Source: PVC group bacterium
Lineage (GTDB): Bacteria > Auribacterota > Erginobacteria > Erginobacterales > PUNC01
Length of the DNA stretch: 50,033 nt
NCBI GenBank assembly: GCA_003551625.1
Contig: PUNC01000175.1
Location: forward strand, 1 to 50,033
Direction: 5' to 3'
Shown: one piece after another, positions 17,104 to 27,741 of the stretch
Numbering within the stretch: the first letter of the stretch is position 1
How the letters are laid out: every line of letters starts with the position of its first letter
Notes under the pieces: model-generated
Databases searched by the model: none
Told to the model about the DNA's origin: nothing
Seen by the model: the letters and a program-made list of their open reading frames with translations, nothing else
Position numbers and translations under genes: made by a program

Positions 17104-20100
17104 CTAAATCTCCACCACCTTGCCGGTGGCGGTGAAGACCAGGTAAGCGGAGATCGGAAGCTTGAAGATCCGGGCGGCGGCGGCGGCGTAGGCTTTCATC
17201 TGAGCGCGGTATTTGCTCAGGTGCCTCTTCTCGCCGCCGGGCCGGACCCGGTTGGTCTTATAGTCGTAGATTTCGACCCGGTCGGGAAAGACGGCGGCCA
17301 GGTCGATCACCCCGCTGACCAGCTCTCCCCCGTCCCGGCCGGCGATCAGATCCAGAACGGGGAGTTCGGCCCGGAGTTTCTTCGCGCCGGCGAAACGGGC
17401 CAGGAAATTCGAGGACGCCATCACCTCAAGATCCTTCTTCATCTCTTCTTCCACCCATTCCCGGTCGGGCCGGCTTTTTTCCAAAAACGCGTCCAGAATC
17501 CCGGCCGGATCCGGCTCTTTCCCCCGAACCCAACCTTCCAGGGCCAGGTGAAGCGCGCTTCCCAGCGTGAGGTGCTTGGCCAGCCCCGATTCGTCGGCGG
17601 GGGAATCGTAATCCCGGTAACGGTCTTCGCCGGCGGCGGGGCGGAAGAGAACGGGACCGGTCGGACCCGCCGGATCGAATATCTTTTCGTCCACCGCGGC
17701 CGCGGCGGGAACCGACACGGCCGGCGCCTCCGGCAGCGAGGTCTCGTCCCGGAGGGAGACCAGGGCTTCCTGCCCGCAATGATCTGCGCGCTCGACGCTC
17801 CATTTGCCGGCGGCGGCCAGCGCTTCGGCGCCGGAAAGAATCCGCTCCCATTGGCTAGGGCCGGGGCGAGGGGGCTCGACCCCGCTGATAAAGAGGTGCT
17901 GGGCGGCCCGGGTCAGAGCCACGTATAGTATCCGCAGTTCCTCGGCGGCGGCCTCCTCCGCCGCGCGGGAGCGCCAGTCCTCGAATTTCGGGTCCCCGGA
18001 GGGCTGAAGCCGGGAGGGAGGCAGATAGACCAGCGGCGGCACCCCGGCGCCTTCCCGCAACCGGACGAAGGTGTCGTTGCTCCCCGCCGGCCTCATCTCG
18101 GAGGCGGCGTCGAAGAGAAAGAGGACCGGGAACTCCAGCCCCTTGGCCTTGTGCACCGTCATCAGGCGGACGCAATCTCCGGCCTGGCCGGCCATCCTGG
18201 TCTCGTCCTCGTCCGACATCCGGCGCAGCGCCTCCCGGCACTGACTGACCGAAAGATGCCCCTTCTCCGCCATCTCGCCCAGAAGGTCCACCATCTTGTC
18301 CAGGTTGAGCGCCGGCAGATCGTCGCCGTAAAAATTCCGGTAGGCCGCGCGGGCGCTGGAAGCCTGGAAGAATTCCTCCAGCACCCGGCAGAGCCCGAGG
18401 CGGCCGATCGAGGCGCGGGCGTCGGCCAGCAGTTTCCGGGGGCGGGCGGGGCCGGCCCGACAAAGAACTTCCCACAGGCTCTCCTCCTTCGATTTCTCTT
18501 CCAATAGCTCCGCCAGACCGCTGTCGTCGATTCCCACCAGGGGGGAGCGCAGGACCGCGGCCAGGGCCGCGCTGTCGGCGGGCTCGACCAGGAAATCCAG
18601 CAGCGCCAGCGTGTCGGCGACCTCGCGCCTTTCGTAGAAACCGCCGTGTTCTTCCCGGCGGCAGGGCACGCCGAACCGGGAAAGGGCCGCTTCCAGATAG
18701 CGCGAGGGACGGGCCTTGCGGTAGATGACGGCGATATCCGACCAGCGGCAGGAACGGCGGCGGAGACCGTCGTTTTCCCCTTCCACCCTCACCGACAGGC
18801 GTTTCGGGGCGGCGGCGATGGCCCGCGCGACGCGTTCGGCGTCGTCGCGCCAGCGCCCCGTGATGAGACGCCGGGCGGCGGTATCGTCTTTGGCCACCAG
18901 CGGATAGACGGTCACCGAGGCGGGCGAACGCGGCCGAACGGTCCCGTGTTCCTCCCACATCGGCAGCCGCCCGTCGGCGAAGACGGTGTTGAAGAAATCG
19001 CAGAGCAGGGGCGCGGCCCGCCAGCTCCGGTTCAGTTTCTCCAGAACCAGGTTCTCCCTCTCTCCGGCGGAGAGGGCCAGCTGCTCGAGCAGGGTATAGT
19101 CGGCGCCGCGAAAGCCGTAGATGCTCTGCTTGAGATCCCCGACGGCGAAGAAACTCTGGCGGGAGTAGGTCCCCTCACCGGCGACCAGCTCCTCCATCAG
19201 GGGCCGGAAGAACCGCCACTGCAGGGGGTTGGTATCCTGGAACTCGTCGATCAGCAGATGCTGAACTCCGGCCTGGACGGTGAAGGCGATGCCGGGATCG
19301 CGCAGCAGGCGGCAGGCGGCCAGGGCGATATCGGTGAAATCGACGGCTCCCAGCTCCGCCTTGACCCCGGAAACGATCTCCCGATACCCGCCGTAAAGCT
19401 CCAGCATCAGGGTGAGGAAACGGTTATAGGCGCGTCTCTTCACTCCCAGCCGGTATCTTCGCATCAGATCGGCCACCGGTTCGCCGTATTGTTTCAGCTT
19501 CCGCGGGAAATAGTTGAAGCTGAGCGAAAATTCCTCTTCCGGAAGATCGTTTTCCGGCCATCCCTCCTTTTCCGGCTTGAAGAAGCGGGACGAGACCAGG
19601 GCGGCGAAATCGCCGCTTTCGGCCAGCGCCGCCATCTCGGAACGCCGGTCGGGGGGCCAGCCGTCTTCGTCCAGGGCCCGGCGCATCAGATCCCAGACCG
19701 ACGACCTAAGCTCTTCCGGCCCCGGGGCCCCCTCCTCGGGAAGGAGCAGGTCCCGCAGAAGGCCCGCTTCTTCTTCGCCGCCGTAACGGTAATAGAGAAC
19801 CGGTCGCAAATCCCGGTAGAGTTTCTGAAGAAAAGAGCGCGCCCGGTCGATATCGCCCTCAAGCATCTCCAGCGCGGGGCGGAGACGCGCGGCGGCGGAC
19901 GGGGAGTTCAACAACCGGTTCCAGGCTATCCTCAGAATCTCCGCTACGCCGCTGGGCGAGGCGGTCTCCGCTCCCACCGGCAGGCCGGATTCAAGGGCGA
20001 ACCGCCGGACCAGCCAGCTGAAGAGCGAATCCATGGTCATCACCCGCATCGTCTGGCTGCGGCGCAGGATCAGGCCGGCCGCCGCCGCCGGCCCGGGAGA

Positions 20101-20328
20101 AACCTTCCCCGACACCGGCGTCAGCATCCGGGCCGCCTCCTCGATTATCCGCTGCTGCATCTCGGCGGCGGCCTTGCGGGTAAAGGTAACCGTGAGCAAA
20201 CGGCTTAACCGGAGCTCCGGCGCCGAAAACGCCTGCTCCAGATACCGGCCGACCAGCCGGTAGGTTTTCCCGGCGCCGGCGGAAGCGACGATCACCCGGG
20301 AGGCGTCCGGAGATGCCCGATCAGTCAT
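17104..20328 (-). CDS. AddA/RecB-like UvrD helicase with C-terminal PD-(D/E)XK nuclease
   Basis: VIVASAGAGKTYRLVGRYLE (Walker A), LLIDEFQDTNPLQWR, MTVHKAKGLEFPVLFL, C-terminal VIDLAAVFPDRVEIYDYKTN. Confidence 0.9.
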   Translation of the reverse strand: MTDRASPDASRVIVASAGAGKTYRLVGRYLEQAFSAPELRLSRLLTVTFTRKAAAEMQQRIIEEAARMLTPVSGKVSPGPAAAAGLILRRSQTMRVMTMDSLFSWLVRRFALESGLPVGAETASPSGVAEILRIAWNRLLNSPSAAARLRPALEMLEGDIDRARSFLQKLYRDLRPVLYYRYGGEEEAGLLRDLLLPEEGAPGPEELRSSVWDLMRRALDEDGWPPDRRSEMAALAESGDFAALVSSRFFKPEKEGWPENDLPEEEFSLSFNYFPRKLKQYGEPVADLMRRYRLGVKRRAYNRFLTLMLELYGGYREIVSGVKAELGAVDFTDIALAACRLLRDPGIAFTVQAGVQHLLIDEFQDTNPLQWRFFRPLMEELVAGEGTYSRQSFFAVGDLKQSIYGFRGADYTLLEQLALSAGERENLVLEKLNRSWRAAPLLCDFFNTVFADGRLPMWEEHGTVRPRSPASVTVYPLVAKDDTAARRLITGRWRDDAERVARAIAAAPKRLSVRVEGENDGLRRRSCRWSDIAVIYRKARPSRYLEAALSRFGVPCRREEHGGFYERREVADTLALLDFLVEPADSAALAAVLRSPLVGIDDSGLAELLEEKSKEESLWEVLCRAGPARPRKLLADARASIGRLGLCRVLEEFFQASSARAAYRNFYGDDLPALNLDKMVDLLGEMAEKGHLSVSQCREALRRMSDEDETRMAGQAGDCVRLMTVHKAKGLEFPVLFLFDAASEMRPAGSNDTFVRLREGAGVPPLVYLPPSRLQPSGDPKFEDWRSRAAEEAAAEELRILYVALTRAAQHLFISGVEPPRPGPSQWERILSGAEALAAAGKWSVERADHCGQEALVSLRDETSLPEAPAVSVPAAAAVDEKIFDPAGPTGPVLFRPAAGEDRYRDYDSPADESGLAKHLTLGSALHLALEGWVRGKEPDPAGILDAFLEKSRPDREWVEEEMKKDLEVMASSNFLARFAGAKKLRAELPVLDLIAGRDGGELVSGVIDLAAVFPDRVEIYDYKTNRVRPGGEKRHLSKYRAQMKAYAAAAARIFKLPISAYLVFTATGKVVEI

Positions 20329-23092
20329 CGCGGCCTCCTTCTTCCGGACCGGCGCCCTCCTCTCCCGACCGGCAGACCCCCGGGTAGGGGCAGAACGCGC
20401 AGTAGCGCTCGTCGGGATCGGCGGAAACTCCGCCGGCGGCCGCGATCCCGGCCAGCCGGTCTTTCAACGCCCGGGCCAGCCGCGCGCCCAGCCCTCCCTC
20501 CGGGATCTCGGTCATTCCCGGCCGGCCGCGCCCGAGCAGGGAGCAGTAACCCAGCCGGCTGACGGGCTTCTTCGCCCGCTCCAGCATCAGGGCGTAAAAA
20601 GGCAACTGGGGCCGGGAAAGGTCCTCCACCTCCCTCTTTCCGGCGATGCTCCGGGACTTGAAATCGATCACTATCCGCTCGCCGGCGGCGGAGAGACCGA
20701 GGAAATCGGCCCGTCCGGAAAGATTGAAGGTCGATCCGCCGGCGGACAGTTCGGAAGACAGCCTTTCCTCCCAGGAAGACGGATTCCATTCGGCCAGCAG
20801 TTTGGCCAGCCGGCCGGCGGCCGGTCTCCAGGCCCCGCACTGCAGCATCATCCGCAGAAAGGCGAAACCGGCGATTCGGGGAACCAGGCGTGAGCTCAAC
20901 CCGACCAGCTCGGCCTCGATCCCGGCGGCCGTGAGACCGCGTTTTTCCCAGAATCTCGATTTCCAGAATTCCGCGACGATCCGGTGCAGATATGTACCCT
21001 CGACCCGGCGGTCCGGCTCTTCCTTCAGTTCCGGCCCCTCCGCCACCCCCTTGAGCTCCAGGTAAAAACGATAGGGACAGTTAAGAAGGGCCTCGCAGGC
21101 CCCCGCGTTGAGATGGATCCGCCGGGGCAGCGACACCCTCAGGAAGGCCGCGGACGGGGGCGGCGGAGCTTGGTTTCCCCGGCCGGCCGCCGCCGCGCGC
21201 CAGCGCAGATCGCTGCGGCTGGCCGCGCCTTCGGGGACCGCGTAACCGCGGCCGGCCAGCCGCAGGCGGGTGATGAAGCGGCTCTCGGCGGAATCCTCGT
21301 TCTCCGCCTGGGCGCAGCGGGTCAGGACCACCCGCCGGGGCTGAACGACCAGGGAGAAGAAACCCAGCTCCTCGAGTTCCTCAAGATGGTCCGGATTGAG
21401 CAGCCCGAACTCCCGGCGGACGGAATGCTCCTCAACCAGGCGGGTGGGAAGCGGGGCCGGGAACTGCCCCTCGTTCATACCGCACAGGATAAGAGTTTCG
21501 GCCGGGACCATCCGCGCCTCCATCGGATGAAGCAGCTGAACTCCCCGGAAGGGCTGGGGGGAAGCGTAGATCTCGTCCTGAAAGACCAGCTTTTCCAGGA
21601 ACGCCAGGTGTTCGACCGGCTTGCCCGGCAGGGGGCAGGCGGCGTCGAGAAGAACAAACTGCCGCAGGGACTGCCGGAGCTTGACCCGGACGGCGGCCTC
21701 GATCTCGCCGGCCGGAAACACCCGGCAACAGCGATCATAAAGTTTCAGGGCCAGCGCGGCCAGCCCTCCCAGCCCCGCCGGGCGCGGGAGAAGGCGGTGA
21801 AGATCTTCCAGCGCCGGGAGCAAATCGTCTTTCCCGTCAAAATCGGCCGAATGGGAAAACGCGTCGCGGAGCTGAGAGTAATTTTCGAAAAACCTGTTCT
21901 CGATGAAGCGCCGCAGCCGGTGATTAGTTCCCTCCCGGCAACGGCCGTCGCCGGCCAGCAGTTCCGCCGCTCCCGGAGTCCGGGAAAAAGCCATCAGGCG
22001 GGAGCTGCCGAATCCCAGCACCGCCAGTTCGAGCAGGGCCCGGAGAAGCTGGACCGCCGGGTCCGCGTAGCATTTTCTGGCCAGGGCATCGCTTACCGGA
22101 AGGAGACCGCCGGAATCGGAGACGGGAGCGGAGAAGACGGCGGAGAAGACTTCGACATAGCGCTGACGACGGGGAATGACGACCAGAGCCCTCTCCCCCC
22201 GGGCGTGAGCGGCCAGGGCCTCATACTTGGCCTGGCGGGCTTCGGCGGTCAGGGACGGCAGCGCCAGGATCTTGAACTTTTCCAGTCCGGCCGTCCCGGA
22301 AGCCGGCAGCCCCTCGCCGTCGAGGACCGCCAGGAGGGGGCGCGGTTCCCGCGCCGCCAGCGCCGGCCGCAGATCGTGACCCAGGGAGGCGGCGAACCGG
22401 ACGACGGGAGTGAAAGCGGGAGTCGAATCCGCCGGGAAGACATACTCCGGAACAGGTTCGATCCCCTTGAGAAAATCGATCTGCGCCGAGGCGGCGTCGT
22501 AGAAGCCGCAGATCAGCACTCTTTCATAACCGTGGCCGGAGGGAGCGGGGGACGGAAGAGTCCAATCCGAGTCGATACATCCCTTCTCCCGGACGGCGGC
22601 GAAGTAACCTTCGGCCAGAACCGCCAATTCCCGGGCGCACTCACCCCAGTAGAGGGCGTAATCATTGCTCCCGAAAGGATTGGCCTCGAAGGCCCCGGCC
22701 AGCCGCTCGAATACGTCCGGAGCGTCCACCCGGTGGCCGGCGGCCGCTAACTCCCCGAAAAAGTCCCCGATCAACCCTTCCATACCCGGCCCAAGACGGC
22801 GCCAGCGCCCTTTGGCGAGCAGCGACCGCAGGATCAGGTTTCTTTCGAGAACGGTGACCGGGCGGCCGGAGGGAGAAGCAGACAAGAGCGCGATCAACCC
22901 CGCCAGGGTGGTCACGCGGGGAGGGAGACAGGCCCCCGCCCTCTCGGCCAGTTCCCGGCGGAAATGCTGGCCCAGCCGGGCGGTGGGAAAGACGGCGACC
23001 TGGCGGGAGAAATCGTTGCCGCCGGCGGCGGCGACCAGGCCGGCGACAAAACGGGGAAGGTTTTGCTCGGGAGAGATCAGATGGAAAGACAT
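20321..23092 (-). CDS. AddB-like PD-(D/E)XK nuclease, Fe-S type
   Basis: Adjacent to AddA-like gene; RIVIDFKSRS nuclease motif; CPYRFYLELKGV and YCAFCPYPGVC Fe-S-type cysteines. Start at MSFHLI preferred. Confidence 0.82.
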   Translation of the reverse strand: MSFHLISPEQNLPRFVAGLVAAAGGNDFSRQVAVFPTARLGQHFRRELAERAGACLPPRVTTLAGLIALLSASPSGRPVTVLERNLILRSLLAKGRWRRLGPGMEGLIGDFFGELAAAGHRVDAPDVFERLAGAFEANPFGSNDYALYWGECARELAVLAEGYFAAVREKGCIDSDWTLPSPAPSGHGYERVLICGFYDAASAQIDFLKGIEPVPEYVFPADSTPAFTPVVRFAASLGHDLRPALAAREPRPLLAVLDGEGLPASGTAGLEKFKILALPSLTAEARQAKYEALAAHARGERALVVIPRRQRYVEVFSAVFSAPVSDSGGLLPVSDALARKCYADPAVQLLRALLELAVLGFGSSRLMAFSRTPGAAELLAGDGRCREGTNHRLRRFIENRFFENYSQLRDAFSHSADFDGKDDLLPALEDLHRLLPRPAGLGGLAALALKLYDRCCRVFPAGEIEAAVRVKLRQSLRQFVLLDAACPLPGKPVEHLAFLEKLVFQDEIYASPQPFRGVQLLHPMEARMVPAETLILCGMNEGQFPAPLPTRLVEEHSVRREFGLLNPDHLEELEELGFFSLVVQPRRVVLTRCAQAENEDSAESRFITRLRLAGRGYAVPEGAASRSDLRWRAAAAGRGNQAPPPPSAAFLRVSLPRRIHLNAGACEALLNCPYRFYLELKGVAEGPELKEEPDRRVEGTYLHRIVAEFWKSRFWEKRGLTAAGIEAELVGLSSRLVPRIAGFAFLRMMLQCGAWRPAAGRLAKLLAEWNPSSWEERLSSELSAGGSTFNLSGRADFLGLSAAGERIVIDFKSRSIAGKREVEDLSRPQLPFYALMLERAKKPVSRLGYCSLLGRGRPGMTEIPEGGLGARLARALKDRLAGIAAAGGVSADPDERYCAFCPYPGVCRSGEEGAGPEEGGRDD

Positions 23093-23093
23093 A

Positions 23094-23140
23094 TTGTTCT
23101 CACGCAAAGACGCAAAGATCGCTAAGTGCTCCGCACCCTG
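23094..23140. repeat. ttgttctcacgcaaagacgcaaagatcgc...ctccgcaccct repeat, copy 1
   Basis: Diverged copy at 23242-23284 (ttgttctcgcgcagagacgcggagacgc...gcaccct). Confidence 0.75.
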
Positions 23141-23241
23141 ATAAAAGCAGATTTTAGCCCCGAAAAATGGCTCCTACGGCGCCATCTCGGGGTAAAATTT
23201 CAGAATTTAGATTCCGGCTACGCTCCGCACCCTATCCCCCT

Positions 23242-23284
23242 TTGTTCTCGCGCAGAGACGCGGAGACGCGGGGTTGCGCACCCT
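23242..23284. repeat. ttgttctcgcgcagagacgcggagacgc repeat, copy 2
   Basis: Direct repeat of 23094-23140, offset ~148 bp. Confidence 0.75.
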
Positions 23285-23370
23285 CGGACCAAGTTAGAAA
23301 GGATGCATAGCGCAAAGAGCTGGAGCATGGGGTTAAAACACTCCCCTCGGCCCCCTTTCAGCCCGGTTCG

Positions 23371-23417
23371 TCAGCCTTTACCTAATAGTCTAACAGCCTA
23401 ATCCCCTACAGCCTGTA
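23371..23417. repeat. Degenerate ~7-bp tandem array, AGCCTAA-like
   Basis: cagcctttacctaatagtctaacagcctaatcccctacagcctgt. Confidence 0.6.
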
Positions 23418-24086
23418 TTTCCGCGCGATTCTTCGCCCCCAGTAGATGAAGGGAGTGTCGGCCGCGGCCACGATCAGCTTGAAAAGATAGGTGGTCACCA
23501 CCAGCTGAACAAAGACCCCGGCGCTGAAAAGACCGGCAAAAGCGATCGTGGAGAAGACCAGGGTGTCGATCAGCTGGCTGACCAGGGTCGAGGCGTTGTT
23601 CCTCAGCCAGAGATGGCGCCCGGAAGTTTTCCTCTTCCACATCTGGAAGGCCCAGACGTCGTGAAGCTGGCTGACCAGGTAGGCCGCGAGGCTGGCCGCC
23701 GCGATCCGGGGAAAGAAACCGAAGAGATCGGCCAGCGCCGGGTGAATGAAATCCTCGGGCGCGGGAAGATAAAGCAGATCGATCTGCAGATAAAGGGTCG
23801 TCAACAGCAGGGCCGCCAGTCCCAGCCAGACCGCCCTCCTGGCTTCGGAAGGCCCGTAGAGTTCATTTATGAGATCGGTGGCGAAGAATATCCCGGCGTA
23901 GAGAATATTGCCCAGGGTCGCCGTCAGCCCGAATATCTCCACTATCTTCATCACCTGGATGTTGCAGACGATCACCGAAAGGACCAGGGCGCCGTAAAGG
24001 CCCGCTCTCCCGAATACCCGCAACAGGACCAGGTTGGCCGACAGGACCAGGAAGATCGATCCGATCCAGAGAAGCTCGTTGGTCAT
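23406..24086 (-). CDS. Queuosine precursor transporter, YhhQ/VUT family
   Basis: FFATDLINELYGPSEARRAVWLG, YLVSQLHDVWAFQMWKRKTSGRHLWLRNNASTLVSQLIDTLVFSTIAF. Confidence 0.9.
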   Translation of the reverse strand: MTNELLWIGSIFLVLSANLVLLRVFGRAGLYGALVLSVIVCNIQVMKIVEIFGLTATLGNILYAGIFFATDLINELYGPSEARRAVWLGLAALLLTTLYLQIDLLYLPAPEDFIHPALADLFGFFPRIAAASLAAYLVSQLHDVWAFQMWKRKTSGRHLWLRNNASTLVSQLIDTLVFSTIAFAGLFSAGVFVQLVVTTYLFKLIVAAADTPFIYWGRRIARKYRL

Positions 24087-24116
24087 TAAACGCCGATTCC
24101 TTTTTCCGTAATTACG

Positions 24117-24464
24117 CTACTCCGCCGCCGAAGCCGCCAGAACGCCGGCGACCGCGCCGGCCAGGTTCCAGGCCATATCCTTCCAGCTCCATCTCCCCCC
24201 CCGGGAGCGGTCCCAAGCCTCCTTGGCGGAGCCGACGGAAAGAGCCAGTCCCAGGGCCGCCGCCGCGCTCTCGTCCCGGGAAAACCCTCTTCCGCGGGCC
24301 AGGGAAGTCGAGGCGGCGGCGACAGTGGCCGCGGCGGAGAAATGAAGAGGCTTGTCGCTTCCCAGCCAGCGGTCCGTTCCCGGGCCGGCCGAACAACCGG
24401 CCAGAAGCGCCAGCGCTCCGAACAGGAAGGATATTATCCGCCGATATCTGTCTTGCCCGCTCAT
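24117..24464 (-). CDS. YfiM/DUF2279-like lipoprotein
   Basis: Lipobox LALLAGC; SDKPLHFSAAATVAAA, GSAKEAWDRSRGGRWSWKDMAWNLAGAVAG. Start at MSGQDRY inferred. Confidence 0.7.
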   Translation of the reverse strand: MSGQDRYRRIISFLFGALALLAGCSAGPGTDRWLGSDKPLHFSAAATVAAASTSLARGRGFSRDESAAAALGLALSVGSAKEAWDRSRGGRWSWKDMAWNLAGAVAGVLAASAAE

Positions 24465-24584
24465 CCCCGATTTCCCGGCGGCCGCGAACGGCCCGGCTCC
24501 CGGGCCGATTATAGTCCCGCCCCCGGATTTCTTCAACCGGGACGGCTCGACTTTCAACCGTTTGGACACCAGGATGATAACCAT

Positions 24585-24621
24585 AATTATTCGTGAAAAC
24601 CGCCGGTTTTCGTGAATAATT
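24585..24621. repeat. Inverted repeat / hairpin, 17-nt arms, 3-nt loop, in the divergent intergenic region
   Basis: aattattcgtgaaaacc-gcc-ggttttcgtgaataatt; pairs fully as RNA if two G-U wobbles are allowed. Confidence 0.85.
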
Positions 24622-24628
24622 AGGGTTT

Positions 24629-25582
24629 ATGAAGACCGCCTTCAACGAAAAAATAATCCTGGCGCCCCTTTCGGGCTGTTCCGATCTCGCCTTCCGGCTG
24701 ATCGCCCGGGAGATGGGGGCGCGGCTGGCTTTCTTCGAGATGGTCTCGGCCCGATCCCTGGTCCACGGCAATCCCCGAACGCGGGACCTCCTGGCCACCG
24801 CCGATGCGGACCGTCCCATCGCCGCCCAGCTCCTGGGAAGCGAACCCGATATTATGCTGGCGGCGGCCGGAAAAGTCAGGGAGCGCGCGGAGATATCCTT
24901 CCTGGACGTCAACAGCGCCTGCCCGGTCAGAAAAGTGACCAGCAAGAAGGCCGGGGCCTACCTGCTCCAGGATCCGGAACGGCTGTTGCGGATAATCTCC
25001 ACTCTCGCCAACGGGCTCGAGATTCCGGTGACGGTAAAGCTGCGCCTGGGCGATACCGCCGTGGACCGCGAATGGATCTCCCGGCTGGCCGCCGCCTGCG
25101 CGGAAGCCGGCGCGGCGGCCATCTTCATTCACGGTCGGACCCGGACCCAGGGATACGCGGGCGGGGTGGACTACGACGGCATCCGGGCGGTCAGGGAATC
25201 GGTGAAGATCCCGGTCTTCGGATCGGGGGACGTCTTTGACGGCCCCTCGGCCAAACTGATGCTGGACCGGACCGGGTGCCGGGGGGTCCTGGCCGCCCGG
25301 GGAGCTCTGGGCAACCCCTGGATTTTCCGGGAAGTCGAGGCTTTTCTGGAACGCGGAGAGGTTCTCCCCCGTCCCGGGACGGAGGAGAAGAAAGCCGTGC
25401 TGAAAAGGCATCTGGAATATATCCGGCGCTTCCGGGAAGGTTCGTTCACCGGAAAACTCGGCTTTATGCGGAAAGTGGCCACCTGGTATCTGAAGGGGCT
25501 GCCCCGGGCTTCCGCGATCCGGCGGGAGATTTACGAAGCGGCCGACTTCGGGGAGCTGATCGACCGGATCGAATCCTGTTGA
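24629..25582 (+). CDS. tRNA-dihydrouridine synthase
   Basis: LAPLSGCSDLAFRLIAREMGA, LDVNSACPVRKVTSKKAGAYLL, IHGRTRTQGYAGGVDYD. Confidence 0.93.
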   Translation: MKTAFNEKIILAPLSGCSDLAFRLIAREMGARLAFFEMVSARSLVHGNPRTRDLLATADADRPIAAQLLGSEPDIMLAAAGKVRERAEISFLDVNSACPVRKVTSKKAGAYLLQDPERLLRIISTLANGLEIPVTVKLRLGDTAVDREWISRLAAACAEAGAAAIFIHGRTRTQGYAGGVDYDGIRAVRESVKIPVFGSGDVFDGPSAKLMLDRTGCRGVLAARGALGNPWIFREVEAFLERGEVLPRPGTEEKKAVLKRHLEYIRRFREGSFTGKLGFMRKVATWYLKGLPRASAIRREIYEAADFGELIDRIESC

Positions 25583-25585
25583 GTT

Positions 25586-25623
25586 AAAAAAAAGGCGGCG
25601 CCGTGACGGCGCCGCCTTTTTTT
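25586..25623. terminator. Bidirectional intrinsic terminator between convergent dus and groEL
   Basis: aaaaaaaa-ggcggcgccg-tga-cggcgccgcc-ttttttt. Confidence 0.92.
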
Positions 25624-25648
25624 GGGGAAGGTCTGCCGATTCCGTGAA

Positions 25649-27286
<1,638 letters not shown>

Positions 27287-27310
27287 TTACTCCTTTCGGT
27301 TTTTGGTTCT

Positions 27311-27598
27311 CTATTCCAGGATGGCCAGAATGTCGTCCTGGCCGATGACCAGATACTCTTCGTCACCGACGTTGATCTCGGTCCCCGAGTATTTCCCGAT
27401 CAGCACCCGGTCCCCCTTCTTCACCTCGAAGGGGACTTTCTTTCCCTCGTCATCAACCTTGCCGGTGCCGAGGGCCACCACTTTGGCCTCCATCGGCTTT
27501 TCCCGGGCCGTGTCGGGGATGATGATATCGCCCTTCTTGACTTCTTTCTCCTCCAGGCGCTGAACCAGTACCCGGTCTCCCAGGGGTTTGATCTTCAT
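27311..27598 (-). CDS. groES: Co-chaperonin GroES
   Basis: [46 protein letters not shown]. Confidence 0.98.
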   Translation of the reverse strand: MKIKPLGDRVLVQRLEEKEVKKGDIIIPDTAREKPMEAKVVALGTGKVDDEGKKVPFEVKKGDRVLIGKYSGTEINVGDEEYLVIGQDDILAILE

Positions 27599-27741
27599 AT
27601 CCCTATTTCCTCCTTTTTCATTTCTTCAACTGCGGCAGCAGTCTCTGCTGATTGACATCGCGGCGACTCGCCGGCACGGATCTTCCCTTCGACCGTTATT
27701 CACCTCCTTTCCGGGAATGGATCGGCGAATCAGTCCGGTTT

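Noticed and set aside
27668-27741. Strong Shine-Dalgarno (AAAGGAGGTG on the - strand, 27701-27710) in the dnaK-groES gap, suggesting a leader peptide
   Set aside because: No start codon at proper spacing; any frame yields only a short, undistinguished peptide.
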